This document shows, in pieces, positions 16,566 through 24,950 of a stretch of DNA of 64,000 bases; position 1 is the first letter of the stretch, and every line of letters begins with the position of its first letter. The stretch lies in NCBI RefSeq assembly GCF_039536245.1, contig NZ_BAAAYN010000017.1:185801-249800 (forward strand), in the 5' to 3' direction. The DNA comes from Cryptosporangium minutisporangium (GTDB lineage Bacteria > Actinomycetota > Actinomycetes > Mycobacteriales > Cryptosporangiaceae). The notes beneath the pieces are model-generated. The model did not search any database. It was not told where the DNA came from and saw nothing but the letters and a program-made list of their open reading frames with translations. The position numbers were made by a program, and so were the translations under genes.

Positions 16566-17381
16566 TTACTCCGGTCTCTCGGATGCCCGCGCCAGGACGT
16601 CGGCCACGGCGGTGGGGGCGCGGCCCAGGAGTGCGGTGATCACTCGCGGGTTTCCTACCAGCCCGTGCTCGTCGTAGTACGCGAACATGGCGCCCAACGC
16701 GTCCCGGGCGTAGCCCCGCAGCGGCGTGTCCAGGTACCACTCGTTGATGTTCTGACGCTCGGCCCGCACCCCGAGCAGCACGGCGGCGTCCGCCACGGAC
16801 AGCAGCTCCGGTCCCGCCAGCTGGTACGACGCGTACGAGTGCCCGGGCTCCGTCAGCACGGAAGCAGCCACCGCCGCCACGTCCAGCAGGTCGACGAACG
16901 CGAACCGGGCGTCGACGGAGTACGGCACCCGCAGCACAGCGTCGGCGGGAACCCGCAGGTTCTGGGCGTAGGCGCACGGCTGGAGCACCGTCCAGTCCAG
17001 ATCGGACGCGAGCAGCGCCTCCTCCACCCGCGCCTTGGCCCAGTGGTGCGGCATGGCCTCGACGGACGGATGCAGCACCGAGTGGTAGACCACCCGCGGT
17101 ACCCCGGCAGCCAGGACGTTCGCCACCAACGACGGCTCGTCGGGGTGCACGTTCGGCGCGATCACGTACGCCGCCGAGGCTCCGGAGAGCGCGGCGGCCA
17201 CTTGCGAAGCGTCCGCCAGATCGGCAGTGACGGTCTCGGTCGCACCTAGATCAGCCACCGCGCTGGTCGATCCAGGCCGACCAGGGCGCACCAGCGCCCT
17301 GGTCGGCACGCCCAGCTCCGCCAGCGCGGCCAGGACGGCGCGACCGGTCTTCCCGGCCGCGCCCGTCACCGCGATGGTCAC
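16566..17381 (-). CDS. NmrA-type NAD(P)-binding protein (atypical SDR)
   Basis: 271 residues with the N-terminal Rossmann motif VTGAAGKTGRAVLAAL at residues 5-20. Family features follow: RALVRPGR, GASAAYVIAPNVHPDE, VYHSVLHPSVEAMPHHWAKARVEEALLASDLDWTVLQP in the frame, and a C-terminal half with an AYYDEHGL segment. The catalytic Tyr-X3-Lys of classical SDRs is absent, as usual for NmrA/HSCARG sensors and quinone-reductase-like members. Its ATG overlaps the hyuB stop by ATGA, so it belongs to the hydantoinase operon. It may sense the redox state of NAD(P) or act on a pathway intermediate; neither is shown. Confidence 0.82.
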   Translation of the reverse strand: MTIAVTGAAGKTGRAVLAALAELGVPTRALVRPGRPGSTSAVADLGATETVTADLADASQVAAALSGASAAYVIAPNVHPDEPSLVANVLAAGVPRVVYHSVLHPSVEAMPHHWAKARVEEALLASDLDWTVLQPCAYAQNLRVPADAVLRVPYSVDARFAFVDLLDVAAVAASVLTEPGHSYASYQLAGPELLSVADAAVLLGVRAERQNINEWYLDTPLRGYARDALGAMFAYYDEHGLVGNPRVITALLGRAPTAVADVLARASERPE

Positions 17382-19348
17382 AGCACGTCCACGTCCGCGT
17401 GGGTGCGACCGCCGGCCAGCGCCGGGAAGCCCGGACCGCGGTCGAAGAACGCCTCCGACCCGGACGCCCGGGAGGCCCGCAGCTCGTCGGAGGCCGCCAC
17501 GTCGATCGAGCCGTCGGAGGCAACCACGACCCCGTAATCGGACAGCGCACCGGCCGCCGAGATCTTGCCCCAGGCCAGGTCCTGGGCGACCTCGTCGTAG
17601 GGCCGCTCCAGCGGGTTGCCCCAGCCGCCACCACCGGTCGTCCGAATCCGGATCACCTCACCGGCCCGGACCGGCTCCGCGTCGGCCAGCGCGTCCACGA
17701 CCCGCTCGTTCGGGCCACCCGGGTCGATCACGACCTCGAACGGACGCCCGGCCTTGCCGCCGCGCACACCCCAGCAGGCGAGCAACGAGCGATCGGCGAT
17801 GGACATGAACGACGCGTCCCGCAACATCCGAATGTGCTTCTCGTACCCCAGGCCACCGCGGTAACGGCCGGCGCCACCGCTGTCCACCGCGAGGCCGAGC
17901 GACTCGACCACGAACGGCCACCGCGCCTCGGCGAACTCCACCGGGATGTTCCGCGAGTCCGGGACGACGTGGATCGTGTCCTCGCCGTCGGCGTAGTACC
18001 GGCCGCCGGAGCCGCCGCCGAGCACCTCACGCATGAGGTACGGCTGGCCCTCGGCATCGGTGCCGTAGACCCCCGTGTAGCGGATCGTCTCCTGGTCGGC
18101 CGGCATCTTCCCGTCCACCGCCTTCGCGACGACGCCGGCCAGCACTCCCAGCAGGCGCAGGATGACGAACGTCCGCGCGTTCGTCGGTGCCGGGAAGATC
18201 GGCGTCAGTAGTGTCCCCGGCGGCGGGAACTTCATCTCGATCAGCGGGACGACACCCTCGTTGACGTCGAGCTCGGCCATCCGCTCCGGGGAGTCGGCGA
18301 GGTTGCGCAGGATCGGCGCCAGCCACTTCGCCAGGAAGTTGCCGTCCGAGTAGTTCGCACAGTGGTTGATCGGGCCCTTGGCCTGCGGCGACGTCCCGGT
18401 GAAGTCGAGGATCAGCCGCCCGTCGGTCACGCCGTCGCCGGCCGAGACCTTCGTCAGAGTGATCCGCTGGGCGTGCAGCTTCGGCTCGTCGACGCCGTCG
18501 TGCTCGGCGTAGTCCTCCCAGACGTAGGTGCCGTCCGGGATCTTGGAGAGCAGCTCCTGCTGGAACACCCGGGTGGTGTTCGCGAGGATCGTGTCGAAGC
18601 AGGCCTCGACGGTCTCGCGTCCGTAGCGGGCGAACAGCTCCCCCAGCCGACGCGCGCCCATCAAGCAGGCAGAGCACTCGGCGTCCAGGTCGGCCGCGAG
18701 CGAGTCGGGCATCCGCGAGTTGCGGGTCATGATCTTCAGCGCGGCCTCGTTCGGCACGCCCGCGTCCCAGAGCCGGATCGGCGGGACCATCAGGCCCTCT
18801 TCGAAGACGCTCGTCGCCGCCGACGGCATCGAGCCGGGCACGGCGCCGCCGATGTCGTCGTGGTGCCCGAACGCCTGCACGAACGCGACGACCTCGTCGT
18901 CGTGGAAGACCGGAACCGTGACGCAGAGGTCCGGCAGGTGCCCGATCCCGCCCTCGGACAGGTAGACGTCGTTGTGGAAGAAGACGTCCCCTGGCCTCAT
19001 CGTCGAAAGCGGGTAGTCCCGGGCGACCGGCTGCACCAGCGCGGAGTACGACCGGCCGGTGAGCTTGCGCAGCTTCCGGTCGTGGATGCCGGCGCGGAAG
19101 TCGTGCGCGTCGCGGATCATCGGCGAGCGGGCGGTGCGGCCGATCGCCGTCTCCACCTCCAGCTCGATCGCGGCGAGCGTTCCTTCCACGATTTCGAGGA
19201 CGATCGCCGTCTCCACCTCCAGCTCGATCGCGGCGAGCGTTCCTTCCACGATTTCGAGGACGATCGCCGTCTCCACCTCCAGCTCGATCGCGGCGAGCGT
19301 TCCTTCCACGATTTCGAGGACGATCGGGTCGACAGCCGGGCCGGTCAC
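17378..19348 (-). CDS. hyuB: Hydantoinase B / oxoprolinase-family subunit with triplicated N-terminal segment
   Basis: 656 residues. HyuB works with HyuA in ATP-dependent hydrolysis of hydantoins or 5-oxoproline-like rings. Family signatures include RDAHDFRAGIHDR, DVFFHNDVYLSEGGIGHLPD, FGHHDDIGG, DFTGTSPQAKGPINH, GSGGRYYADGEDT and GGGGWGNPLERP. The normal N-terminus (DPIVLEIVEGTLAAIELEVE) is present three times in a row, residues 10-29, 30-49 and 50-69, encoded by exact 60-bp DNA repeats. This adds 40 residues compared with relatives. The repeats stay in frame, so the gene is open. GTG start overlapping the hyuA stop as GTGA. The precise substrate (hydantoin, oxoproline or other) is not determined. 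Confidence 0.9.
   Translation of the reverse strand: MTGPAVDPIVLEIVEGTLAAIELEVETAIVLEIVEGTLAAIELEVETAIVLEIVEGTLAAIELEVETAIGRTARSPMIRDAHDFRAGIHDRKLRKLTGRSYSALVQPVARDYPLSTMRPGDVFFHNDVYLSEGGIGHLPDLCVTVPVFHDDEVVAFVQAFGHHDDIGGAVPGSMPSAATSVFEEGLMVPPIRLWDAGVPNEAALKIMTRNSRMPDSLAADLDAECSACLMGARRLGELFARYGRETVEACFDTILANTTRVFQQELLSKIPDGTYVWEDYAEHDGVDEPKLHAQRITLTKVSAGDGVTDGRLILDFTGTSPQAKGPINHCANYSDGNFLAKWLAPILRNLADSPERMAELDVNEGVVPLIEMKFPPPGTLLTPIFPAPTNARTFVILRLLGVLAGVVAKAVDGKMPADQETIRYTGVYGTDAEGQPYLMREVLGGGSGGRYYADGEDTIHVVPDSRNIPVEFAEARWPFVVESLGLAVDSGGAGRYRGGLGYEKHIRMLRDASFMSIADRSLLACWGVRGGKAGRPFEVVIDPGGPNERVVDALADAEPVRAGEVIRIRTTGGGGWGNPLERPYDEVAQDLAWGKISAAGALSDYGVVVASDGSIDVAASDELRASRASGSEAFFDRGPGFPALAGGRTHADVDVL
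19141..19326. repeat. Exact 60-bp tandem triplication inside hyuB
   Basis: Units 19141-19200, 19201-19260 and 19261-19320 are identical base for base, and the first 6 bases of a further unit follow (19321-19326). Each encodes 20 residues. Identity at all codon positions means the expansion is recent or kept identical by recombination; an assembly error is the other possibility. Confidence 0.95.
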
Positions 19349-21387
19349 GCGGCGGCCTCCTTCGTGATGATCAGGTTGCCGAAGCGGTCGATCTCCGCCG
19401 TGAAGCCGGGGTGGAGCGGCACCGTCGAGCCGTACTCCTCCACGATCGCCGGGCCGGTGATCGTGTTGCCCGGCCGCAGGTCCGGACGCCAGTAGATCGG
19501 CGTCTCCCGGTACCCCTCACCGGCGTCGAAGCAGACCTCTCGCGTTCCGGTCGGCGCGGGCGCCGGGCCGGGCGTCAGCTCGACCAGCTCCGGACGCCGG
19601 ATCGGCCCGACGCCGGTGACCCGCAGGTTCACCCACTCCACCTGCTGCTCGGGCTTGTCCCGGAAGCTGTAGCCGTAGGTCTGTTCGTGCGCATCGTGGA
19701 ACGCGTCCCTGGCCGCGTCGAGATCGAGGCCCTCGACCGGAACCCGCACCTCGAACGCCTGACCGTAGTAGCGCAGGTCGGCGGTGCGCAGGTACCGCTG
19801 CTCGTCGCGGGAGAACCCTTCGCCGTCCAGGGCGGCCGCCGCCTGCGACTCCAGCGCGGCGTACGCGTCGGCCACCCGGGAGACGTCGAGCGCCTCGTGC
19901 CTGGAGACCAGCGTCTGCACGTAGTCGTTCTTCACGTCGACGGTCAGCAGGCCGAACGCCGAGAGGTTGCCCGGATCGCGCGGCACCAGCACCGACGCGC
20001 ACCCGAGGATGTCGACCAGCCGGCAGAGCAGCAGCGAGCCGGAGCCGCCGAACGTCACCAGCGTGAAGTCACGGACGTCCAGGCCGCGCTTCACCGTCAC
20101 CTGTCGGAGCGCGTTGGCCTGGTTCCACGCGGAGATCTCCAGCACGCCGGCCGCGACCGCGGGCAGGTCCAGCCCGAGCGCGTCACCGAGCTCCTGAAGC
20201 CCCTTACGGGCGGCCTCGACGTCGAGCGGGACCTCGCCGCCGAGCAGGTGCGGAGGGATCCGGCCGAGGACGACGTGCGCGTCGGTGACGGTGGGCTCGG
20301 TGCCGCCGCGGCCGTAACAGAGCGGCCCGGGGTCGGCGCCGGCCGAGCGGGGGCCGACCTTGAGCGTGCCCTCCCGGGAGAGCCAGGCTACCGAGCCACC
20401 ACCGGCGCCGACGGTCACGACGTCGATCATCGGGATCTTGGACGGGTACGCGCCGACGGTGCCTTCGGTGGTCAGCGTCGGCTCGCCGTCGAGCACGACG
20501 CTGACGTCGGTGGACGTGCCCCCACCGTCACACGTGAGCACCTTGTCGAACCCGGCGGCGCCGGCGACCAGCGCAGCGCCGAGCGCGCCCGCCGCCGGGC
20601 CGGACAGCACGGTGGTGATCGGCTGGTGCACGACCTCCTCGGCCGAGAGCACCCCGCCGTTGGACTTCATCACGTAGAACGGGACGCCGTCCGGCAGGCG
20701 CTCCGCGATACCGCGAACGTACGCACCGACCCGGGGCTTGACCGCGGCGTCGACCAGTGTCGTCATCGCGCGCTCGTACTCGCGGTACTCCCGGAGCACG
20801 TCGCTGGAGAGCGATACCACCGCACCCGGGTGCTCCTCGGCGAGGATGTCGCGCATCTTCCGCTCGTGAGAGGCGTCCGCGTAGGCGTGCAGGAAGCAGA
20901 CGCCGAGCGTGTCGACGCCCTCGGCGCGGAACCACCGCGCAACCTCACGCGCCTGGCCCTCGTCGAACGGGCGGATCTCCGCGCCGGTGTGGTCGAGGCG
21001 ACCACCGACGGTTTTCACCAGGTCAGCGGGGACGATGCGCGGCGGCTTGACCCAGAAGTACGAGTTGCCGTAGCCGTCCGGGACGCTCTGCCTGGCGATC
21101 TCCAGCAGGAAGCCGAAGCCTTCGGTGGTGATGAAGCCCAGTCGACCGACCTTGCCCTCGAGCAGCTGGTTCGTGGCGACGGTGGTCCCGTGCACGAACG
21201 CGGTCACCTCGGCGTCCTCGCCGATCAACGAGAGCACCTTCCGGACGCCGTCGAGGAAACCCTCGGCGGGGTCCGACGGGGTGGACGGGGTCTTCGTGGT
21301 GACGAGCCGACCGGTCTCCTCGTCGATCGCGACCACATCGGTGAACGTGCCGCCGGTGTCGATCCCGATCCGCAGACGTCGCGCCAT
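19345..21387 (-). CDS. hyuA: Hydantoinase A / oxoprolinase-family ATPase subunit
   Basis: 680 residues. The N-terminal ATP-binding (actin-like) motif GIDTGGTFTDVVAIDEETG and HGTTVATNQLLEGKVGRLGFITTEGF are seen. They are followed by SNGGVLSAEEV, LSGPAAGALGAALVAG, DGGGTSTDVSVVLDGEP, VGAGGGSVAWL, and the C-terminal GPAIVEEYGSTVPLHPG. All belong to the HyuA family, which uses ATP to activate the cyclic amide. I start at the ATG at 21387 because GGGAGGG lies about 5 bases upstream; a longer in-frame start at 21417 would cross into the long hairpin element. First gene of hyuA-hyuB-nmrA. Confidence 0.92.
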   Translation of the reverse strand: MARRLRIGIDTGGTFTDVVAIDEETGRLVTTKTPSTPSDPAEGFLDGVRKVLSLIGEDAEVTAFVHGTTVATNQLLEGKVGRLGFITTEGFGFLLEIARQSVPDGYGNSYFWVKPPRIVPADLVKTVGGRLDHTGAEIRPFDEGQAREVARWFRAEGVDTLGVCFLHAYADASHERKMRDILAEEHPGAVVSLSSDVLREYREYERAMTTLVDAAVKPRVGAYVRGIAERLPDGVPFYVMKSNGGVLSAEEVVHQPITTVLSGPAAGALGAALVAGAAGFDKVLTCDGGGTSTDVSVVLDGEPTLTTEGTVGAYPSKIPMIDVVTVGAGGGSVAWLSREGTLKVGPRSAGADPGPLCYGRGGTEPTVTDAHVVLGRIPPHLLGGEVPLDVEAARKGLQELGDALGLDLPAVAAGVLEISAWNQANALRQVTVKRGLDVRDFTLVTFGGSGSLLLCRLVDILGCASVLVPRDPGNLSAFGLLTVDVKNDYVQTLVSRHEALDVSRVADAYAALESQAAAALDGEGFSRDEQRYLRTADLRYYGQAFEVRVPVEGLDLDAARDAFHDAHEQTYGYSFRDKPEQQVEWVNLRVTGVGPIRRPELVELTPGPAPAPTGTREVCFDAGEGYRETPIYWRPDLRPGNTITGPAIVEEYGSTVPLHPGFTAEIDRFGNLIITKEAAA

Positions 21388-21409
21388 CCGCCCTCCCTGA
21401 ACTGTGATG

Positions 21410-21575
21410 GAGGCCACCTTGCAGAGGCCATGCTCTGCTGCGGCCCGCCCAGACGCCGACCGGCGGCGTTGGAGGCCTGTCCGGATACAACAGCGGTATC
21501 CGGACAGGCCTTCGCCTTACCGGACCGACGTCTGGGTGGGGCCTCGCGAGAGCGAGGCCACTGCAAGGTGGCCTT
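21410..21575. repeat. Long hairpin element, about 80-bp arms (MITE-like)
   Basis: Arms 21410-21488 and 21496-21575 are near-complementary around a 7-base loop AACAGCG. The inner 16 bases (GGCCTGTCCGGATAC and its complement) are perfect, and the outer ends match too (GGCCACCTTGCAG with CTGCAAGGTGGCC). Between them the arms differ by scattered substitutions and small indels. No transposase gene is inside. It lies between the hyuA start and the YCII gene, in the divergent promoter region. Confidence 0.85.
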
Positions 21576-21680
21576 CCCGAATTCAACGGGCAAGATCCGC
21601 CAGGTTCGTCGTCAAGTCTTGCCGAGAAGGGCTGGGCAACCGTCGTCAACGCGCGGCCTCGAAAAAATCTTCGAAGGCGA

Positions 21681-21707
21681 TGTCCGAACCCGGGGACACC
21701 AGACGAC
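21681..21707 (+). promoter_or_regulatory. Candidate ECF42-dependent promoter for the YCII gene
   Basis: TGTCCGA (21681-21687) and CGAC (21704-21707), 16 bases apart, lie 40 bases upstream of the YCII start. ECF42 sigma factors are described as using a TGTCGA-like -35 and a CGA/TC -10 in front of their linked DGPF/YCII genes. The match is approximate. Confidence 0.4.
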
Positions 21708-21747
21708 GCACTAAGTGACGACCGCTTTCGAGCCGAGGAGAACGACG

Positions 21748-22101
21748 ATGAAGTTCCTGCAGATGGTGAAGTCCCGCGAGAACCAGGGCAATCCGCCGCA
21801 GGCGCTGTTCGACGCGATGGGCAAGTACATGGAGGAGTTCGCCGCTACCGGCCGACTGGTGTCGACCGGAGGGCTGCTGCCGACGTCGGCGGGCGCCACC
21901 GTGCGGGCCTCGGGCGGGCAGATCATCGTGTCGGACGGGCCGTTCGCGGAGGCCACCGAGGTCATCGGCGGGTACGCGATCGTCGAGTACGACTCGCTCG
22001 AGGACGCGGTCGCCGGCGCGAAGGACTTCATCCAACTGCACGTCGACCACTGGCCGGGGTGGGAGGGCGAGTCCGAGATCCGCCAGATCGCCGACTTCTG
22101 A
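21748..22101 (+). CDS. YCII-related (DGPF-domain) protein linked to ECF42 sigma
   Basis: 117 residues with the family pattern MKFLQMVKSRE at the start, TGGLLPTSAGATVRASGG, the diagnostic SDGPFAEATEVIGGYAIVEYDS, and a C-terminal HVDHWPGWEGESEIRQI. Start: ATG at 21748 behind GAGGAG; the open frame extends only 33 bases further. It lies 84 bases before an ECF42 sigma gene, the standard pairing. These proteins are soluble alpha-beta-barrel dimers of unclear biochemistry; the pair is thought to act together in a stress or secondary-metabolism response, without a classical anti-sigma factor. Confidence 0.88.
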   Translation: MKFLQMVKSRENQGNPPQALFDAMGKYMEEFAATGRLVSTGGLLPTSAGATVRASGGQIIVSDGPFAEATEVIGGYAIVEYDSLEDAVAGAKDFIQLHVDHWPGWEGESEIRQIADF

Positions 22102-22185
22102 CGCCGTCGGTCCAGGCCCGAGCCAGTCCGGTGAGGGTGGGCGCGTCTTGTCGGGGGACGCGCCGCCCTGCTCTGATCGGGAGCC

Positions 22186-23439
22186 GTGGGCTCCGACGAC
22201 ATCGTGGCGAGGATCTGGCGCGAGCAATCGTCCCGAGTGGTGGGCGCACTGCTGCGGATGACCCACGATCTCGACCTGGCCGAGGACCTCGCGGCCGACG
22301 CGCTGGTGGCCGCGCTGGAGCAGTGGCCGGACGCCGGGGTGCCCGACAACCCGGGCGCCTGGCTGATGTCTGTGGCCAAGCGCCGTGCCGTCGACCACTT
22401 CCGCCGGGCGGACCGGTTCCAGCAGCTCGCGGCGCAGATCGGCCGGACCACCCTCGGCCGAGACAGCGAGGAGACCGTCGTGCCGGACTTCGACGCCGCG
22501 GTCGACCACATCGAAGACGACGTGCTGCGGCTGATGCTCGTCACGTGCCACCCCGCCCTCACCACCGAGTCCCAGATCGCGCTGACGCTCCGGCTGCTCG
22601 GCGGACTCACCACGAAAGAGATCGGCCGCGCGTTCCTGGTGCCGGAACCGACCGTGGTTCGTCGGATCACCCGGGCCAAGCGGACGCTGGCCGAGGCGGG
22701 CATCGAGCTCGACAGCCTCGACCGCACGGAGCAAATGCGCCGGCTGCCCGCGGTCCTGCAGGTGATCTACCTGATCTTCACCGAGGGTTACTCGGCGACG
22801 GCCGGTGACGACTGGATGCGTCCGGCGCTCTGCGACGAAGCCATCCGGCTCGCCGGGCTGGTCGTCGGCATCGTGCCCAGGGAGCCGGAGCCGCAGGCGC
22901 TACTCGCGTTGATGTACCTCCAGGCTTCGCGGCTACCGGCGCGCACCGACCCGGGCGGCGCTCCGGTGCTCCTCGCCGATCAGGACCGCAGCCGCTGGAA
23001 CCAGCTGGCGATCCGCCGCGGCTCGGACGCGCTGGACGCCTGCCGCCGCGCCGGTGGTGCGCACGGCGTCTACGCGTTGCAGGCGGCGATCGCGGCCGAA
23101 CATGCGACCGCGCCGAGCGCCGAGGCCACCGATTGGACGAAGATCGCGGGCTTCTACGACGAGCTGGCCCTGGCTACCCCCTCGCCGGTCGTCCGGCTCA
23201 ACCGGGCCGTCGCGCACGGCATGGCCGACGGACCGGCGGCCGGGCTACGTCTGGTGGACGAGCTGGCGGGCGAACCCGCGCTGCGGGAGTACCACCTGCT
23301 GCCGAGCGTCCGGGGTGACCTGCTCGCCAAGCTCGGGCGGCGTGAGGAGGCCAGGGCGGAGTTCGAGCGGGCGGCCGGGCTGGCCCGCAACGCCCGGGAG
23401 CGCGCGTTCCTGCTGGAACGGGCGGCGGCTGCCGAGTAG
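22186..23439 (+). CDS. ECF42-group RNA polymerase sigma factor with C-terminal extension
   Basis: 417 residues. Sigma region 2 is at about 10-75 (ALLRMTHDLDLAEDLAADAL, then NPGAWLMSVAKRRAVDHFRR). Region 4 is at about 115-165 (LTLRLLGGLTTKEIGRAFLVPEPTVVRRITRAK). The remaining 230 residues form the conserved ECF42 extension (VIYLIFTEGYSATAG, ALLALMYLQASRLPAR, DQDRSRWNQLAI, GVYALQAAIAAEHA, LNRAVAHGMADGPAAG), which is TPR-like and needed for activity in studied members. GTG start at 22186; an in-frame GTG at 22204 is an alternative. It should transcribe the YCII gene and possibly itself. No anti-sigma gene is near. Confidence 0.9.
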   Translation: MGSDDIVARIWREQSSRVVGALLRMTHDLDLAEDLAADALVAALEQWPDAGVPDNPGAWLMSVAKRRAVDHFRRADRFQQLAAQIGRTTLGRDSEETVVPDFDAAVDHIEDDVLRLMLVTCHPALTTESQIALTLRLLGGLTTKEIGRAFLVPEPTVVRRITRAKRTLAEAGIELDSLDRTEQMRRLPAVLQVIYLIFTEGYSATAGDDWMRPALCDEAIRLAGLVVGIVPREPEPQALLALMYLQASRLPARTDPGGAPVLLADQDRSRWNQLAIRRGSDALDACRRAGGAHGVYALQAAIAAEHATAPSAEATDWTKIAGFYDELALATPSPVVRLNRAVAHGMADGPAAGLRLVDELAGEPALREYHLLPSVRGDLLAKLGRREEARAEFERAAGLARNARERAFLLERAAAAE

Positions 23440-23453
23440 CTGACGCCCGGCCG

Positions 23454-24299
23454 CTACTGCGCGGCCGCCGCGAGGGCCGCGAGCGTAGGGCCGAGCGGTG
23501 CGTCGACGCGGACACACGCGTGGTCGTCGCCGCGCGTCGGGCCCTGGTTGACGATCGCCACCGGCGTCCCGGCCTTCGCCGCCTGCACCACGAACCGCCG
23601 CCCGGAGTACACGGTCAACGAGCTCCCCAGCACGAGCAGGAGCCCAGCGCGGTCCACGGTCGCCTGACAGTCGGCGACCCGGTCCTTCGGCACGCTCTCC
23701 CCGAAGAACACGACGTCCGGCTTGAGGACGCCGCCGCAGTTGATGCAGTCGACGACGGCGAACCCGTCGAGCTGCTCCTCCGGCAGGTCGACGTCACCGT
23801 CGGGGTTCACCGTGGTCGGGTCGACGGGAGTTCCGAAGCCCGGGTTGGCCGCGCGGAGCCGATCGTCCAGCTCGATGCGGTCGCTCAGCTCGCCACAGTC
23901 CAGGCAGACGACCCGGTCGAGCGAGCCGTGCAGCTCGACGACGTCCCGCGCCCCGCCGGCCTGATGCAGCCCGTCGACGTTCTGGGTGATCACCCGCTCG
24001 ACCAGCCCGCACGATTCGAGCTGCGCGACCGCGCGGTGGCCGTCGTTCGGGGCAGCGGCGGAGATCATCCGCCAACCGAGGAAGCTCCGGGCCCAGTACC
24101 GGCGGCGCGCGATCTGGTCGCGGGTGAACGCCTGGTAGGTCATCGGAGTGTGGTTGCGCTGGAACGCGCCGGACGGACCGCGGTAATCCGGGATCCCCGA
24201 CTCGGTGGAGATCCCGGCCCCGCTGAGCACGACGACGTCGCCGGATCGCACCAGCGACGTCAACTCTCCGAGGGCGGCTTCCGCGAGCGTGAGCGTCAC
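23454..24299 (-). CDS. Sir2-family NAD-dependent protein deacetylase (sirtuin)
   Basis: 281 residues. It removes acyl groups from lysine using NAD, giving nicotinamide and O-acetyl-ADP-ribose. All core motifs are seen: GAGISTESGIPDYRG (NAD binding), TQNVDGLHQAGG, the catalytic His in ELHGSLD, zinc-binding Cys pairs CLDC and CINC separated by about 57 residues, FFGESVP, and LGSSLTVYSG. The spacing between zinc Cys pairs is long because of an insertion (residues about 145-180) often seen in actinobacterial class II-like sirtuins. It converges on the ECF42 gene with 14 bases between the stops. Its targets are unknown. Confidence 0.93.
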   Translation of the reverse strand: MTLTLAEAALGELTSLVRSGDVVVLSGAGISTESGIPDYRGPSGAFQRNHTPMTYQAFTRDQIARRRYWARSFLGWRMISAAAPNDGHRAVAQLESCGLVERVITQNVDGLHQAGGARDVVELHGSLDRVVCLDCGELSDRIELDDRLRAANPGFGTPVDPTTVNPDGDVDLPEEQLDGFAVVDCINCGGVLKPDVVFFGESVPKDRVADCQATVDRAGLLLVLGSSLTVYSGRRFVVQAAKAGTPVAIVNQGPTRGDDHACVRVDAPLGPTLAALAAAAQ

Positions 24300-24332
24300 C
24301 CAACCATCGTGCCTCAGCCCGCCGGAACCCGC

Positions 24333-24950
24333 CTACGACGTGGGCTCGGCCAGGAGGAACCAGCGGTGGCCGGCCGGGTCGACGACCACTCCGGCCCGGC
24401 CGTACGGTCCGGGGACGACGGCTCGCTCCAGCATGGCTCCCGCGGCGACGGCGCGCTCCGCCACGGCGTCCACGTCGTCGTCGGAGGCGAACGACAGGTG
24501 CAGCGTGACGCTGACGCCGCCGAGGCTCGACGGCGCGCGCAGGTTCATCTCCGGGAACTCCTCGGCGAGGAAGAGCCGGGTGGTGCCGATACGCAGCGTC
24601 GCGTGGCCGAGCTTGCCGTCCGGCATGATGACCGGCTCGTCGACGAGTTCGGCACCGAACGCCTCGGTGTAGAACGCGATGGCCCGGCGGCCGTCGGGCA
24701 CCGAGAGGTACGGGGTGAACTCCTGGATCGGGATCGGGGTGTTCATCAGGGCCTCCTCGGCCTCGTCGAACGCGGACTGCAGAACGTCGTCGAGCGCATC
24801 GGCCGGGCGGAGTTCGACCGGACGCCCGTGGCGGAGCGGTAGCGGCCGACCCAGGGCCTCCTCCAGACGGGCCCGCAGCGCGGCGGCGAAATCCGGGTCC
24901 GGCGCCTCGCGCGGGTCCGGGTCGCGAAGAGCGTCCAGCGGATCAGTCAT
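24333..24950 (-). CDS. VOC (glyoxalase/bleomycin-resistance-like) protein with N-terminal helical extension
   Basis: 205 residues. The C-terminal 130 residues are a VOC/PhnB-type domain (TPYLSVPDGRRAIAFYTEAFGAELVDEPVIMPDGKLGHATLRIG in the frame, then GRAGVVVDPAGHRWFLL). The first 65 residues (MTDPLDALRDPDPREAPDPDFAAALRARLEEALG) are charged and helical. This arrangement is often found next to an ECF sigma factor, and the extension could contact the sigma. It overlaps the sigma stop by 8 bases. An enzymatic substrate cannot be named; a binding or anti-sigma-like role is a guess. Confidence 0.8.
   Translation of the reverse strand: MTDPLDALRDPDPREAPDPDFAAALRARLEEALGRPLPLRHGRPVELRPADALDDVLQSAFDEAEEALMNTPIPIQEFTPYLSVPDGRRAIAFYTEAFGAELVDEPVIMPDGKLGHATLRIGTTRLFLAEEFPEMNLRAPSSLGGVSVTLHLSFASDDDVDAVAERAVAAGAMLERAVVPGPYGRAGVVVDPAGHRWFLLAEPTS

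Noticed and set aside
19141-19326. CRISPR-like or satellite repeat
   Set aside because: Units are contiguous without spacers, in frame and inside hyuB, so this is a coding tandem repeat.
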